Made by a program: the position numbers and the translations under genes. DNA of 64,000 bases from positions 1 to 64,000 of the IMG/VR virus record IMGVR_UViG_3300007619_000002; one strand, 5' to 3'. The first letter of the stretch is position 1, and the number at the start of each line of letters is the position of its first letter. Below, piece by piece: positions 16,259 through 23,103 of this stretch. The DNA comes from a virus. The notes under the pieces were generated by a model, which saw only the letters and a list, made by a program, of their open reading frames with translations, had not been told where the DNA came from and searched no databases.

Positions 16259-17170
16259 TTGGCGACGGCGGCCGAGCATCGAGAGCGCGCGGAACGAACA
16301 CTGTGTAACCACCTGCGGGCAGGCGTCCGCAGGTGCGTCGAACAGGATTTCCGGCACATCGGTCTTGAAAGGATCGAATACGACGCCAGAATGCATGCCG
16401 TCCTGTTCACCATCGGTGAGGGCAACGGCCCGGACGATCGTCACATCCAGACCGGCATCCCTTGCCAAGCCATGGACGACCGCATCGTTCATGCGGTGCG
16501 CTATAGCGATGCGACGGCCTTCTTTCAATATTGCCACACCATCATTGCAGGGATGGTCCTCGACGAGATAGCCAAGCATCGCATCCGCAGCTTCGACCAA
16601 CAGGCGCATGACCGCCGTCTTGAACTCCTGCAAGCGCCGGAGACGGCTCACCCAGAGCATATCCGCAATCTGGAGCGCGAGCTTGAAGAGCAACGCGCCC
16701 GGATGATGCTCGCCCTCACACAGGCACAGGCACAGTACGGCATCGATCTTGGTCGTTTTGCAAATCCAAATCGGATTTCTCAGGAAGCCGAGCACAAGGC
16801 CGATCGAACCCTTCGGGAATTCCTAACAGTTGCCCAGCGCGAGACATGGGACCATCATCGTTTCATCGTCATCCACGGCGGGGCCAGCAACAGCCCCTAC
16901 ATTCTGGTCGGCCGATCGCACACCAACATCTATCGCTCCGAGCTGAGCCACATGACCTTCTTTCGCGGACGCGCCCGCATGTTTCGCAAGCTCTGCTTCA
17001 TCCCGCGCCAGCAGCTTCCGCTCGGCGACGTCATCCTCTTGCAGAAGCTGGCGCTGGAGACGAACGAGACCGAAACGCTGGCGCTGGCCAACAATTTCGG
17101 CACGGCAACTGAATACGCCATCACATTGAAAAAGCAATGGGGCTTGAGAGAAAGGCACCTGACAGCATGA
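16259..17170 (+). CDS. Hypothetical protein
   Basis: A 303-residue protein. The most likely start is TTG at 16259, because GGAGG sits 8 bases upstream at the end of the previous gene; earlier in-frame ATGs lie inside that gene. The first 150 residues are helical and charged. The C-terminal part (about 210-300) contains a HHRFIVIHGG turn and a PYILVGRSHTNIYR segment. No family is recognised. It forms a three-gene plus-strand unit with 16033 and 17167. Confidence 0.6.
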   Translation: MATAAEHRERAERTLCNHLRAGVRRCVEQDFRHIGLERIEYDARMHAVLFTIGEGNGPDDRHIQTGIPCQAMDDRIVHAVRYSDATAFFQYCHTIIAGMVLDEIAKHRIRSFDQQAHDRRLELLQAPETAHPEHIRNLERELEEQRARMMLALTQAQAQYGIDLGRFANPNRISQEAEHKADRTLREFLTVAQRETWDHHRFIVIHGGASNSPYILVGRSHTNIYRSELSHMTFFRGRARMFRKLCFIPRQQLPLGDVILLQKLALETNETETLALANNFGTATEYAITLKKQWGLRERHLTA

Positions 17171-17532
17171 CCCACTTCCCGGCCAAGACCGATGAGCACG
17201 ACCAGTTCTTCTGTGCCCTGCACAATTTTGCGATGGAGTACCATTTCGGCAATGTCGTGGTCCGGCGACTGCCGCAGGATCTATGGTGCGCCGAAGACGA
17301 AAACGGCTTTCGCCTCACCGCACACGAAGTCTTCGTTGGACGGCCGGATCGTGAGCACGTGACCGCGTGGATTCAGGACACGAGCCATGCCTTCTCTGAT
17401 CTTCTTCGACTTCTTGCCGCGACCGGCGCTGATATTCTGCCACCTGTGCTCGTGCGTCTTCCGACGTCGCCACAAGAGCCGCGTCCTCCGACAGGCGTTT
17501 TTGCTGACGATAGTACAGATAAAGCTGTCTGA
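17167..17532 (+). CDS. Hypothetical protein
   Basis: A 121-residue protein whose ATG overlaps the stop of the previous gene (ATGA). It is acidic, with His and Phe residues near the N-terminus; the last 40 residues are Pro/Thr-rich and low in structure. Its last 218 bp are overlapped by a minus-strand gene, so either the tail of this protein or that of its antisense partner may be read in the wrong frame. Confidence 0.5.
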   Translation: MTHFPAKTDEHDQFFCALHNFAMEYHFGNVVVRRLPQDLWCAEDENGFRLTAHEVFVGRPDREHVTAWIQDTSHAFSDLLRLLAATGADILPPVLVRLPTSPQEPRPPTGVFADDSTDKAV

Positions 17533-17716
17533 GACCATCTGGGTCAGCGCCAATTTCCCTCACAAGCTCCCGAAGCTTGGGGTGCATTTTATCGAGAATA
17601 CGGGTCTTTTCCTTGGCGATAAAGCTGTTGTCCTGCAGAATGGGGCCGTCCGCATCGATCAAGGCCATATGTTCGGCCATGCTACGCGGCTTCCTTCGCT
17701 TCAGGGTCCGGGCCAT
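17315..17716 (-). CDS. Hypothetical coiled-coil protein (convergent overlap)
   Basis: A 133-residue protein from the ATG at 17716. Residues 1-110 form a plausible helical, charged protein (MAEHMALIDADGPIL, MHPKLRELVREIGADP, long Glu/Arg/Gln coiled coil). The last 25 residues are Arg/Ser-rich and look like antisense reading of the plus-strand gene, so a frameshift near 17400 is possible. It overlaps the HTH gene upstream by 35 bp. Confidence 0.5.
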   Translation of the reverse strand: MARTLKRRKPRSMAEHMALIDADGPILQDNSFIAKEKTRILDKMHPKLRELVREIGADPDGLRQLYLYYRQQKRLSEDAALVATSEDARAQVAEYQRRSRQEVEEDQRRHGSCPESTRSRAHDPAVQRRLRVR

Positions 17717-18410
17717 GCGCATCTCCTGATATGGCGGAAGGGTCCCGACCGGGTATTAACGGGACCCTTCCTGAGGCTGGCCTCGGTCCTGCAAGGCCAA
17801 GTCGTTTCCATGTCGCGTAATCCCGCCCATCGGGAAGCGGATAGGGCAGGTCCTTCAACATGTAATTGTAGATGTACGATGCGATCGCTGAGCGGGAATA
17901 ACCGAGCCGGAGACCAATTGCCTTGTAAGTCCATCCCTGCTTGATCAGCCTGTGTATCTCGGCAAGCTTGGCGCTGGATATGACCCTGTTCGCTTTACGG
18001 GACGCACGCCGCGGGCGCGGAAGCCCCCACCGCTCGACCAGCCCCCGGAGCACTCCGTCAGACACACCGAATCGCCTGTGAAGCTGGGCGTAGCTCAGCC
18101 CTTCCTTGATGGCGAGCCAGATCATCAGGCGCTGCCCCGCATGGTAGCGCAGACGGCATTCCTTCCAGATGTTTCTCGTCAGCGGGCAGATCCGCTCCGC
18201 CCGCTTCTTGCGGACCCTTGCATTAACGCAAAACGAGCAGTGCGGCGCGTGGCTCAGACATTCCTTCCTGAAGAAAAAATCTTCGATCGGACGCCAGACC
18301 TTGCAGATCTTGCAGACCTTGCCGGGCAGAGCCAGCTCCTTCTCAAGCCTCGCCCTCTGACGCGCCGTCAAGCCCTCGCCATTTGGCGCAAGTCCATGTT
18401 GGATTGACAT
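17682..18410 (-). CDS. Zinc-knuckle and helix-turn-helix DNA-binding protein
   Basis: A 242-residue protein from the ATG at 18410, with GGAGGT directly upstream. It has a CKICKVWRP...C-x2-C zinc knuckle (about residues 33-61), then a basic region, then two HTH-like units: around LSYAQLHRRFGVSDGVLRGL (about 105-124) and WTYKAIGLRLGYSRSAIASYI (about 160-180). It is probably a transcription regulator or a phage DNA-binding protein. The C-terminus is Pro/Gly-rich. Confidence 0.6.
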   Translation of the reverse strand: MSIQHGLAPNGEGLTARQRARLEKELALPGKVCKICKVWRPIEDFFFRKECLSHAPHCSFCVNARVRKKRAERICPLTRNIWKECRLRYHAGQRLMIWLAIKEGLSYAQLHRRFGVSDGVLRGLVERWGLPRPRRASRKANRVISSAKLAEIHRLIKQGWTYKAIGLRLGYSRSAIASYIYNYMLKDLPYPLPDGRDYATWKRLGLAGPRPASGRVPLIPGRDPSAISGDAHGPDPEAKEAA

Positions 18411-18573
18411 TGACCTCCCTCACCACACAGCGAAGCTGTCCCTCATTTTCGAGGTCGAGCCGCGCCGGGAAGATGGAATACAGGCATGTTTCGCAGCACG
18501 GCGCTCCGGCCCTAGCAACCTGAAGCGCCCGATAAGCGCTGCGGCCAAGAGCATCTAATCGGTCAGATTCCAA
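18343..18573 (-). CDS. Small Cys-containing protein
   Basis: A 76-residue protein that starts at TTG 18573 and overlaps both the membrane-protein gene upstream and the HTH gene downstream. The Cys pattern (CCETC, then CVV and CAKW) suggests a metal site. No family recognised. Confidence 0.45.
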   Translation of the reverse strand: MESDRLDALGRSAYRALQVARAGAPCCETCLYSIFPARLDLENEGQLRCVVREVNVNPTWTCAKWRGLDGASEGEA

Positions 18574-18773
18574 TAGACCACACCGATGATGCCGAGAACG
18601 AGAGCGGCAAGGCCAGCCCTGAAGATGATGTCGCCCCCGATCGAAAAAACAGGGGACGGATCGATGAGATGCAGCCCGACCAGCGAGAAGCAGGTCAGGG
18701 CAATGCCGAAGCAGACGCCGACAACAACGCAGTACATCGGCCCATTAAGGACATATTTTCTCAAGAAATTCAT
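18555..18773 (-). CDS. Small membrane protein, two transmembrane segments
   Basis: A 72-residue protein with two clear hydrophobic segments (about residues 13-34 and 46-68). The start is preceded by TGGAGGTAGC, the array-type translation box, and by a perfect 11-bp hairpin. It could be a holin-like or host-envelope-modifying protein, but its distance from the endolysin argues against assigning holin. Confidence 0.6.
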   Translation of the reverse strand: MNFLRKYVLNGPMYCVVVGVCFGIALTCFSLVGLHLIDPSPVFSIGGDIIFRAGLAALVLGIIGVVYWNLTD

Positions 18774-18786
18774 GCTACCTCCAAAG

Positions 18787-18819
18787 GGAGTGGCGATCAG
18801 GGAAGCAAATCGCCACTCC
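18787..18819 (-). promoter_or_regulatory. Leader hairpin upstream of a TGGAGGTAGC box
   Basis: A perfect 11-bp inverted repeat (GGAGTGGCGAT 18787-18797 / ATCGCCACTCC 18809-18819) lies immediately upstream of the ribosome-binding box of the 18555-18773 gene. It has no U-run. This is the same hairpin-plus-box layout seen in the plus-strand accessory array. Confidence 0.55.
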
Positions 18820-18874
18820 TCCCGTCTTGGGGGATCGGGATGTCCCGGCGAGGGGACGTCCGACCATACGAGAC

Positions 18875-19114
18875 CTACAGTAGGTAATCAACCACCCACC
18901 ACCCAAATAAACCCAGTGTAACCAGAAGGCCACTCCACATCCAGATCTTGCCGCCTTCTACCCAAAGAACCCGGCCAGCCTTTCGAGCAACCGGCCTAAT
19001 CCGAGGACTTCGAGGCTGAGGAGCCAAAGGAGCGCCCCTGCCATCCAGTTCCCGATATTGGTTGAAAGCCGCCCTGAAAATGACTTCCAGATCGCCCTCA
19101 GAAAGCTGAATAAT
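18875..19114 (-). CDS. Small protein with C-terminal membrane anchor, out-of-frame overlap
   Basis: About 79 residues if started at the ATT near 19114, behind AAAAGGG; no ATG/GTG/TTG exists in the sensible part of the frame. It has a charged N-terminal helix (SEGDLEVIFRAAFNQYRELDGRG), a basic linker, and a C-terminal membrane segment (MWSGLLVTLGLFGWWVV). It overlaps the preceding gene by 157 bp in another frame. The layout resembles small prophage proteins of Hyphomicrobiales. The start is uncertain. Confidence 0.45.
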   Translation of the reverse strand: MIQLSEGDLEVIFRAAFNQYRELDGRGAPLAPQPRSPRIRPVARKAGRVLWVEGGKIWMWSGLLVTLGLFGWWVVDYLL

Positions 19115-19239
19115 CCGGCCCTTTTGGCTTCCAAGATCTGGATCGCTCTCTCGTTCTGCTTGATGATATGATCGTTCTGTCTGGCAATGTGGCGCAGCCC
19201 CCTCACCAGCTCTGAGATCTGGTCTGGAGCTGCCATCAT
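18958..19239 (-). CDS. Small coiled-coil membrane protein
   Basis: A 93-residue protein. The N-terminal half is a predicted coiled coil (SELVRGLRHIARQNDHIIKQ), followed by two hydrophobic stretches (about 44-60 and 65-80). It overlaps the next gene in a different frame. Holin-like or phage membrane-associated role possible; not assigned. Confidence 0.5.
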   Translation of the reverse strand: MMAAPDQISELVRGLRHIARQNDHIIKQNERAIQILEAKRAGLFSFLRAIWKSFSGRLSTNIGNWMAGALLWLLSLEVLGLGRLLERLAGFFG

Positions 19240-19267
19240 GCCCGTTCCGTAATCCAGTCATATGATT

Positions 19268-19516
19268 TTACGCAGACCCTGCGCCCCCCTGAAGGCTGTC
19301 ATGGTCCCCAAGCGATCGCGGCACGGTCAGCCCGGCATCCCTGATGAGTCTCTCCAGCGTTGAGATGCGCACGAGCTGACGACGATTTCGAAACGCGTTG
19401 ATTTCATGCTCGGCGGCCAGCCTGTCGCCAAGCTTGGCCACTTCCATCGTCATTGTCGCAACGCGCGCCTGAAGATCAGCGATGATCGCGGATTGATCGT
19501 CCTGCCTGTTCGCCAT
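19268..19516 (-). CDS. Small coiled-coil protein
   Basis: An 82-residue protein from the ATG at 19516 (the longer frame runs through the upstream terminator). Residues 5-45 are a heptad-like coiled coil (IIADLQARVATMTMEVAKLG), followed by a basic helix and a short acidic tail. No family recognised. It is the first gene after the terminator at 19533-19556. Confidence 0.5.
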   Translation of the reverse strand: MANRQDDQSAIIADLQARVATMTMEVAKLGDRLAAEHEINAFRNRRQLVRISTLERLIRDAGLTVPRSLGDHDSLQGGAGSA

Positions 19517-19532
19517 AGACCTTGGTCCCATT

Positions 19533-19556
19533 AAAAAGGGCGCTTGCGTAGCGCCC
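19533..19556 (-). terminator. Rho-independent terminator after the PhoB-type regulator gene
   Basis: On the minus strand a perfect 6-bp stem GGGCGC/GCGCCC with a 7-nt loop is followed by TTTTT, 4 bp after the stop at 19560. It separates the regulator gene from the small genes downstream. Confidence 0.75.
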
Positions 19557-19559
19557 TGC

Positions 19560-19943
19560 TCACCCTTGCCCGGCCTCATTCGAAAATGAGAGCCAGAAGT
19601 TGCCCCTGCTGTTATTCACCTTGATGCCGAGCCCTTTAAGCGCCTTGTTCATATTGCACAGATGCACCTTGACAGTGCTCAGGGCAACCTCTTCATCACC
19701 CCAGACCAGATAGATCAGCCGGTCTTGGTTGGCGGCCCGAGGAAAGACGTCCATCAGCTCAAAGAAGATCCGGAACTGCGCGGGCGTCAGCATGGCGATG
19801 CGGCCCAATCGCATGACCATGCGCTGACCCTCGGCATAGCGCATCTCGGTGCCGTGCGAAATCTCCGCCCCGCAAAGCGGACAGGTCTTGTGCTGCGCCA
19901 CACCCGAACGCGAGGGGCGATCAAACAGGGCTAGCTCGGCCAC
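19560..19943 (-). CDS. OmpR/PhoB-type winged-helix regulator with a zinc knuckle
   Basis: A 127-residue protein that starts at GTG 19943. A CPLC knuckle (about residues 21-24) precedes a C-terminal winged-helix domain (about 50-125) with the pattern of response-regulator effector domains: LTPAQFRIFFELM, then LSTVKVHLCNMNKALKGLG, then a wing ending NFWLSF. There is no receiver domain. It is followed directly by a strong terminator, so it may end a transcription unit. It probably binds DNA to control phage genes; targets unknown. Confidence 0.65.
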   Translation of the reverse strand: MAELALFDRPSRSGVAQHKTCPLCGAEISHGTEMRYAEGQRMVMRLGRIAMLTPAQFRIFFELMDVFPRAANQDRLIYLVWGDEEVALSTVKVHLCNMNKALKGLGIKVNNSRGNFWLSFSNEAGQG

Positions 19944-20227
19944 GGTTCAAATTCTCCATAGCGGCCCGATGCGATGACGGTCATGTAGACCCGCATCGGT
20001 CTTTTCGGCTTTCTCTTTCCGGCTGCATACTGCCGAACCATGCTGATCGAGCAGCCCAGAAGGTTGGCCGCGTCCTGCTGGTTCAGCTCGCACAGGATCA
20101 ACCACTTATCGAAATTCGACTTCGCCGTCTTGAGATCGCGCTTGAAGAAGCGCCTGCTCGATTCGGCCCGCGGCAGCGGTGCAAGGTGCGAATTGATAAA
20201 GTTTGGGCTTAACCGTGTTCTTGGCAT
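19931..20227 (-). CDS. Small HTH protein (Xre-like)
   Basis: A 98-residue protein from the ATG at 20227. The C-terminal half contains a helix-turn-helix (NQQDAANLLGCSISMVRQYA, about residues 52-71) followed by a basic GKRKPKRP stretch. The N-terminal part is basic. It overlaps the regulator gene downstream by 13 bp and the gene upstream by 122 bp. Likely a phage regulator. Confidence 0.55.
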   Translation of the reverse strand: MPRTRLSPNFINSHLAPLPRAESSRRFFKRDLKTAKSNFDKWLILCELNQQDAANLLGCSISMVRQYAAGKRKPKRPMRVYMTVIASGRYGEFEPWPS

Positions 20228-21020
20228 CCTCGGTTCCGTTAACCAATACTGGCGGGAAGCTATGCAGCTTTCCGTTGCGCAACCGCCTGACATGACCGCG
20301 CCGCCAGTGAACGATGGGCGACTTCCTCGTGCCAGAGAGCGGCCCTGTCTCCATGCGGACGCCCTGCGGCATGCGAATGGAGATCACCCGGCGATCCTTG
20401 ATCTGCGGCCTGCCCTTGCGCTGACGCGAAAGGTTCAGCTTGATCGGAGCGGGGACGATGGTCTGCTCGATCTCCCTCGACATCAGCATGGCCGTGAAGC
20501 TGAACGCAGCACGTACCACCCGATTGGCTGAATCCTCCGCCATGTCCCCGTCGAGTGGCTCATTGGTTGAGCGCGTGCGAAGCTGGCCATCCAGAGACGC
20601 CTGACGATAATGGAACTCATTATCCGCGCCCTCGACATAGTGGATCGACAGAAGCGGCACATACCGCCTCTTGTGATCATCATGAGAGGTCAGCATCGCT
20701 GCACAAGCAATGACCCCATGCACCATCTGACCATCGACCATCTCACTGATGCAGAGCAGACCCGTTTCCGGCGAGCATTTGGCCGTGTAGAAAACCGACC
20801 GAAATGGCAGCCGGTAAAGCCCCTTGTCGAGCATATCAAAAGCAAACTGGGTATGCGCATCACTCGGCGTAATGTCGGCAAAATCAAAATGAACGGCATC
20901 CGGCAAAATGACGTCGGCCACATCCCAGATCTTTCTGTCGAACAGCTCATAGATCCTTGGGAAAAACAGCTTCCTCGTATCTGCCATATCCTCCATGACC
21001 TTATGCGGTGACGGGATCAT
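20106..21020 (-). CDS. Conserved phage protein of unknown function
   Basis: A 304-residue protein. The ATG at 21020 is preceded by AGGTAGGAG but nearly without spacing; the ATGs at 20996 and 20987 are alternatives. The C-terminal region (HWRRGHVRRLRNGKLHSFPPVLVNG) is a motif I associate with a widespread small-phage protein of unknown role. The remainder has alternating beta strands. It is preceded by a tRNA gene and a terminator-like hairpin. Confidence 0.6.
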   Translation of the reverse strand: MIPSPHKVMEDMADTRKLFFPRIYELFDRKIWDVADVILPDAVHFDFADITPSDAHTQFAFDMLDKGLYRLPFRSVFYTAKCSPETGLLCISEMVDGQMVHGVIACAAMLTSHDDHKRRYVPLLSIHYVEGADNEFHYRQASLDGQLRTRSTNEPLDGDMAEDSANRVVRAAFSFTAMLMSREIEQTIVPAPIKLNLSRQRKGRPQIKDRRVISIRMPQGVRMETGPLSGTRKSPIVHWRRGHVRRLRNGKLHSFPPVLVNGTEDAKNTVKPKLYQFAPCTAAAGRIEQALLQARSQDGEVEFR

Positions 21021-21039
21021 CTCCTACCTCTGAAGAGAA

Positions 21040-21068
21040 CCCCCCAGAGCGTAGCCTGCTCTGAGGGG
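21040..21068 (-). terminator. Terminator-like hairpin after the tRNA gene
   Basis: An 11-bp near-perfect stem (GCTCTGAGGGG 21058-21068 with CCCCCCAGAGC 21040-21050) lies 5 bp downstream of the tRNA in its transcription direction and is followed by GGTTCTCTT. It could form the tRNA 3' terminator or a processing site. Confidence 0.55.
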
Positions 21069-21072
21069 CCTT

Positions 21073-21146
21073 TGGTGATGCCCGGATTTGAACCGGGGAC
21101 AATCAGCTTTTAAGGCTGAAGCTCTAACCATCTGAGCTACATCAAA
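21073..21146 (-). tRNA. tRNA with anticodon UAA (leucine codon UUA) and a short variable arm
   Basis: A full cloverleaf can be drawn on the minus strand: D arm GCTC-AGATGGTTA-GAGC, anticodon stem TCAGC/GCTGA with loop CTTAAAA (anticodon TAA), variable loop TTGTC, T arm CCCGG-TTCAAAT-CCGGG, and acceptor TTTGATG/CATCACC. Five of the seven acceptor pairs form; the two outermost are T-C mismatches. The discriminator is A and no CCA is encoded. Leucine tRNAs normally have a long variable arm; this one has 5 nt, so it may be charged differently or be decaying. Confidence 0.75.
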
Positions 21147-21204
21147 AAACCGCAACGTCGAACCTCGGCTTTTAATGCGCACCGTCCTCATTCGTGATCT
21201 TGAT

Positions 21205-21237
21205 GAAAAAAGACCGAAGCCTTATGACCCCGGTCTT
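21205..21237 (-). terminator. Rho-independent terminator downstream of the 21326 gene
   Basis: On the minus strand the stem AAGACCG/CGGTCTT (21231-21237 with 21210-21216) is followed by a run of T. It ends the minus-strand unit that includes 21326-21601, ahead of the tRNA. Confidence 0.65.
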
Positions 21238-21250
21238 GAGTTGATGGGGA

Positions 21251-21320
21251 CTATCGGCAGAAAAATCATCTCAAAAACTGCCGATAGGTAATAATTAGTA
21301 TCAATAATTACCTATGTCAA
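21251..21320 (-). promoter_or_regulatory. Candidate promoter with two overlapping inverted repeats
   Basis: Perfect 10-bp inverted repeat CTATCGGCAG (21251-21260) / CTGCCGATAG (21278-21287). Overlapping it is a perfect 9-bp repeat ATAGGTAAT (21284-21292) / ATTACCTAT (21307-21315). On the minus strand TTGACA (21320-21315) overlaps the second repeat, with AATTAT 18 bp further on as a possible -10. This would drive the tRNA and the genes beyond it. The repeats look like operators. No gene is present in 21147-21325. Confidence 0.5.
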
Positions 21321-21325
21321 GCCCA

Positions 21326-21601
21326 TCAATTTATTTTCCATCCGCACACGGCCGAGGCGCGGCCCATCTCATGCGTCAGAGCGACGATGTCGGGGCGGCG
21401 CGTGATCTGCATGACCCGCTTGGCTTGGCTCACCGCGTACTGACGATCATCCTTGGGCAGCTCTTCCAGTTTGACAAGCTTGTAGGTGCCCATCGGCAGC
21501 AGGCGAATGGTGTCGGCGAACTTGCCGGAGCGATACATCGTGCCGACCCAGTACCAATCATCGTCGGGGAGCGCATCGACAAGTCCGATCTGGTTAACCA
21601 T
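21326..21601 (-). CDS. Hypothetical protein
   Basis: A 91-residue protein; ATG at 21601 with GAGG upstream. It has an acidic/aromatic N-terminus (DALPDDDWYWVGTMYRSGKF) and a basic C-terminal half. It follows the gene at 21602 directly and is followed by a terminator at 21205-21237. No family recognised. Confidence 0.55.
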   Translation of the reverse strand: MVNQIGLVDALPDDDWYWVGTMYRSGKFADTIRLLPMGTYKLVKLEELPKDDRQYAVSQAKRVMQITRRPDIVALTHEMGRASAVCGWKIN

Positions 21602-21862
21602 TTAATGCCTCGAACCTCCAGCAGATCTTACTTCTTCCACGGCTGCGTCATTTCCCGCCTCGATATTTTTCATGACAATCTCAAGGGCGAACTCTCGTGA
21701 AACAGTACGCTGATCCTGAAAAGCTATGGCGGCCCCAGTCATGTGGGCAAGAAGACCCAGAAGCTCAGGTCCGGTCAAATCAAATCGATCGCACCATGTC
21801 TTGAGTTCAGTGGCCATATAGACCTTTGCAGCCATCAACTTTCTTTCGCGCTCTGGAGTCAT
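21602..21862 (-). CDS. Hypothetical protein
   Basis: An 86-residue protein. The ATG at 21862 is preceded by GGAAGGG and overlaps the TAA of the frameshifted gene upstream (TAATG). It is helical, with an ELLGLLAHMTGAAIAF hydrophobic stretch around residues 35-50. No family recognised. Confidence 0.55.
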   Translation of the reverse strand: MTPERERKLMAAKVYMATELKTWCDRFDLTGPELLGLLAHMTGAAIAFQDQRTVSREFALEIVMKNIEAGNDAAVEEVRSAGGSRH

Positions 21863-22037
21863 TATCCCTTCCATCCATAAATCGGGCACAACCGCCGAGC
21901 CATCCAGTTCGGCAGATTTGCCCAGACCATCTCCTCGCGCACCGTCGCGCCATAGCAGCCGCAACCGATCTGCCCATATCCGTCGAACCCGGAGCATCTT
22001 CATATCGGTAAAATGTGTCTCCGACCTGAAACGTCAC
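21862..22037 (-). pseudogene. Small phage gene apparently broken by one frameshift
   Basis: The GTG at 22037 overlaps the stop of the upstream gene and opens a sensible N-terminus (VTFQVGDTFYRYEDAPGSTD). In another frame, ending at the TAA that overlaps the next ATG, the C-terminal half reads well (REEMVWANLPNWMARRLCPI). Together they span 176 nt, which is not a multiple of three. The join would be near codon 20-22. Either a real frameshift mutation or a sequencing error; the flanking stop/start overlaps on both sides favour a once-intact gene. Confidence 0.4.
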
Positions 22038-22237
22038 TTCACACCCTCCGGCAAGCTCGGCATTTCGATCCACCCGGCAATATCGCGATCATCAAAGGTC
22101 GGATGCCGGTTACGATGCTTGAACCACGCTCCCTGCTCGCTCCGGCGCATCCGGGTAGCGAAGCCATGATTGTCGACCGCCAGCACGTCACGGGTCGGCG
22201 GAGCCGTGTGCGGGGGCTTGAGCTTCTGGCGTTTCAC
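22034..22237 (-). CDS. Small conserved phage protein
   Basis: A 67-residue protein (starts MKRQKLKPPHTAPPTRDVLA, with later WFKHRNRHPTFDDRDIAGW). Short proteins with this layout are common in Hyphomicrobiales phages; function unknown. It overlaps its upstream neighbour by 50 bp and its downstream neighbour by 4 bp. Confidence 0.6.
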   Translation of the reverse strand: MKRQKLKPPHTAPPTRDVLAVDNHGFATRMRRSEQGAWFKHRNRHPTFDDRDIAGWIEMPSLPEGVK

Positions 22238-22346
22238 ACTGCCTCCTCCTGCGCATGCGCTCCCTCTGCCGACGCTTCAGCTCCTCACAGCGCTTGCAGT
22301 TCGGATGTGGCTTCGGCAACGGCTCCGGGTCTTTCCTAGTCTTCAT
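22188..22346 (-). CDS. Small basic protein with a Cys pair
   Basis: A 52-residue protein from the ATG at 22346. It has a Pro/Lys-rich N-terminus, CKRC (about residues 17-20) and a dense Arg/Glu helix. Possibly nucleic-acid binding. It overlaps the next gene by 50 bp. Confidence 0.45.
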   Translation of the reverse strand: MKTRKDPEPLPKPHPNCKRCEELKRRQRERMRRRRQCETPEAQAPAHGSADP

Positions 22347-22551
22347 CGCCACGAGGAGCCTTCTGCCCAGCCTCGAAAGCCATTTGCAATATTGCCATCG
22401 TTTCTTCGAATTTATCTCCGTCCTCATCCACAATTCGATAAAGAACATAAGTAATCAGGGGGACGGGCTTCCCATCGATCAAGATACCATCGGCCTTCGT
22501 CTCGTAACACCAGCGCTCAAAATCAGGATTATCAGTTAACTTTAATTTCAT
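22336..22551 (-). CDS. Hypothetical small protein
   Basis: A 71-residue acidic protein; start at ATG 22551 inside the end of the upstream gene (20-bp overlap). An FERWCYETKADGILIDGKPV segment is followed by two helices. No family recognised. Confidence 0.5.
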   Translation of the reverse strand: MKLKLTDNPDFERWCYETKADGILIDGKPVPLITYVLYRIVDEDGDKFEETMAILQMAFEAGQKAPRGDED

Positions 22552-22912
22552 AAAAGGCATGCTCGCGCTCCTGCATCCGAAACAGTAAATTAATCACTGC
22601 CGTCCTCTGAATATGATCCAGCTCGTGACCGCTGAAATATCTTTCCTTATGTTCATCGAACAAATCGAGGGCGCGCTTGATCCGAGCCGTCTCATTTGGC
22701 GTACACGGATCACCTTGCGGCCTATATGCTTCCGGCTCGATGCCCTTCCACGATTGATCGGCAATCCGGCGCTGCGCCTTCAGGCAATTCAAATGGTTGG
22801 GATCGACCGGAAACCCGCGCGCAACATGACAAAAGCAGCAGACATGATAATTCCCGTAATCATCGAAATTCTCATGGCTCGCTTCGCGGGTCTGGCAATA
22901 TTGACACTTCAT
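22532..22912 (-). CDS. Zinc-finger protein
   Basis: A 126-residue protein with two CxxC knuckles at the N-terminus (CQYC, about residues 3-6, and CCFC, about 25-28), typical of a zinc ribbon or HNH-like knuckle; the C-terminal two thirds are helical and charged. No HNH active-site pattern is complete. It overlaps the upstream gene's stop (ATGA). Confidence 0.55.
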   Translation of the reverse strand: MKCQYCQTREASHENFDDYGNYHVCCFCHVARGFPVDPNHLNCLKAQRRIADQSWKGIEPEAYRPQGDPCTPNETARIKRALDLFDEHKERYFSGHELDHIQRTAVINLLFRMQEREHAFYEIKVN

Positions 22913-23103
22913 TGCTTGCTGATCTCTTCGGTCAACTCATCGGCCAATTTCGCCGCGTCCTTCAGCGCCGAGCGAATGCGGTCAATCATTTCCAGATCCA
23001 GATCCTCATTCTTCACATGGCCGAGCCCGTCATGGAGCCCGTGCAAGAGCCCGGCGAGAAAATGAATGCGCCCGGTAAGCGGTATGCGACCCTGCTCGTT
23101 CAC
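22909..23103 (-). CDS. Small helical protein
   Basis: A 64-residue protein from the GTG at 23103, which follows GAGGAGG at good spacing; the longer frame runs antisense through the neighbour. It is His/Leu-rich at the N-terminus (IHFLAGLLHGLHDGLGH) then an acidic helix. Function unknown. Confidence 0.5.
   Translation of the reverse strand: MNEQGRIPLTGRIHFLAGLLHGLHDGLGHVKNEDLDLEMIDRIRSALKDAAKLADELTEEISKQ

Noticed and set aside
18555-18773. Calling the 72-residue two-helix membrane protein the holin
   Set aside because: It is about 30 kb from the endolysin and spanins and has no diagnostic feature; several other small membrane proteins are equally good candidates.
21073-21146. Reading the tRNA as an amber or ochre suppressor to explain the in-frame TAG codons
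   Set aside because: The anticodon is 5'-UAA-3', which decodes the leucine codon UUA, not the stop codons UAA or UAG.
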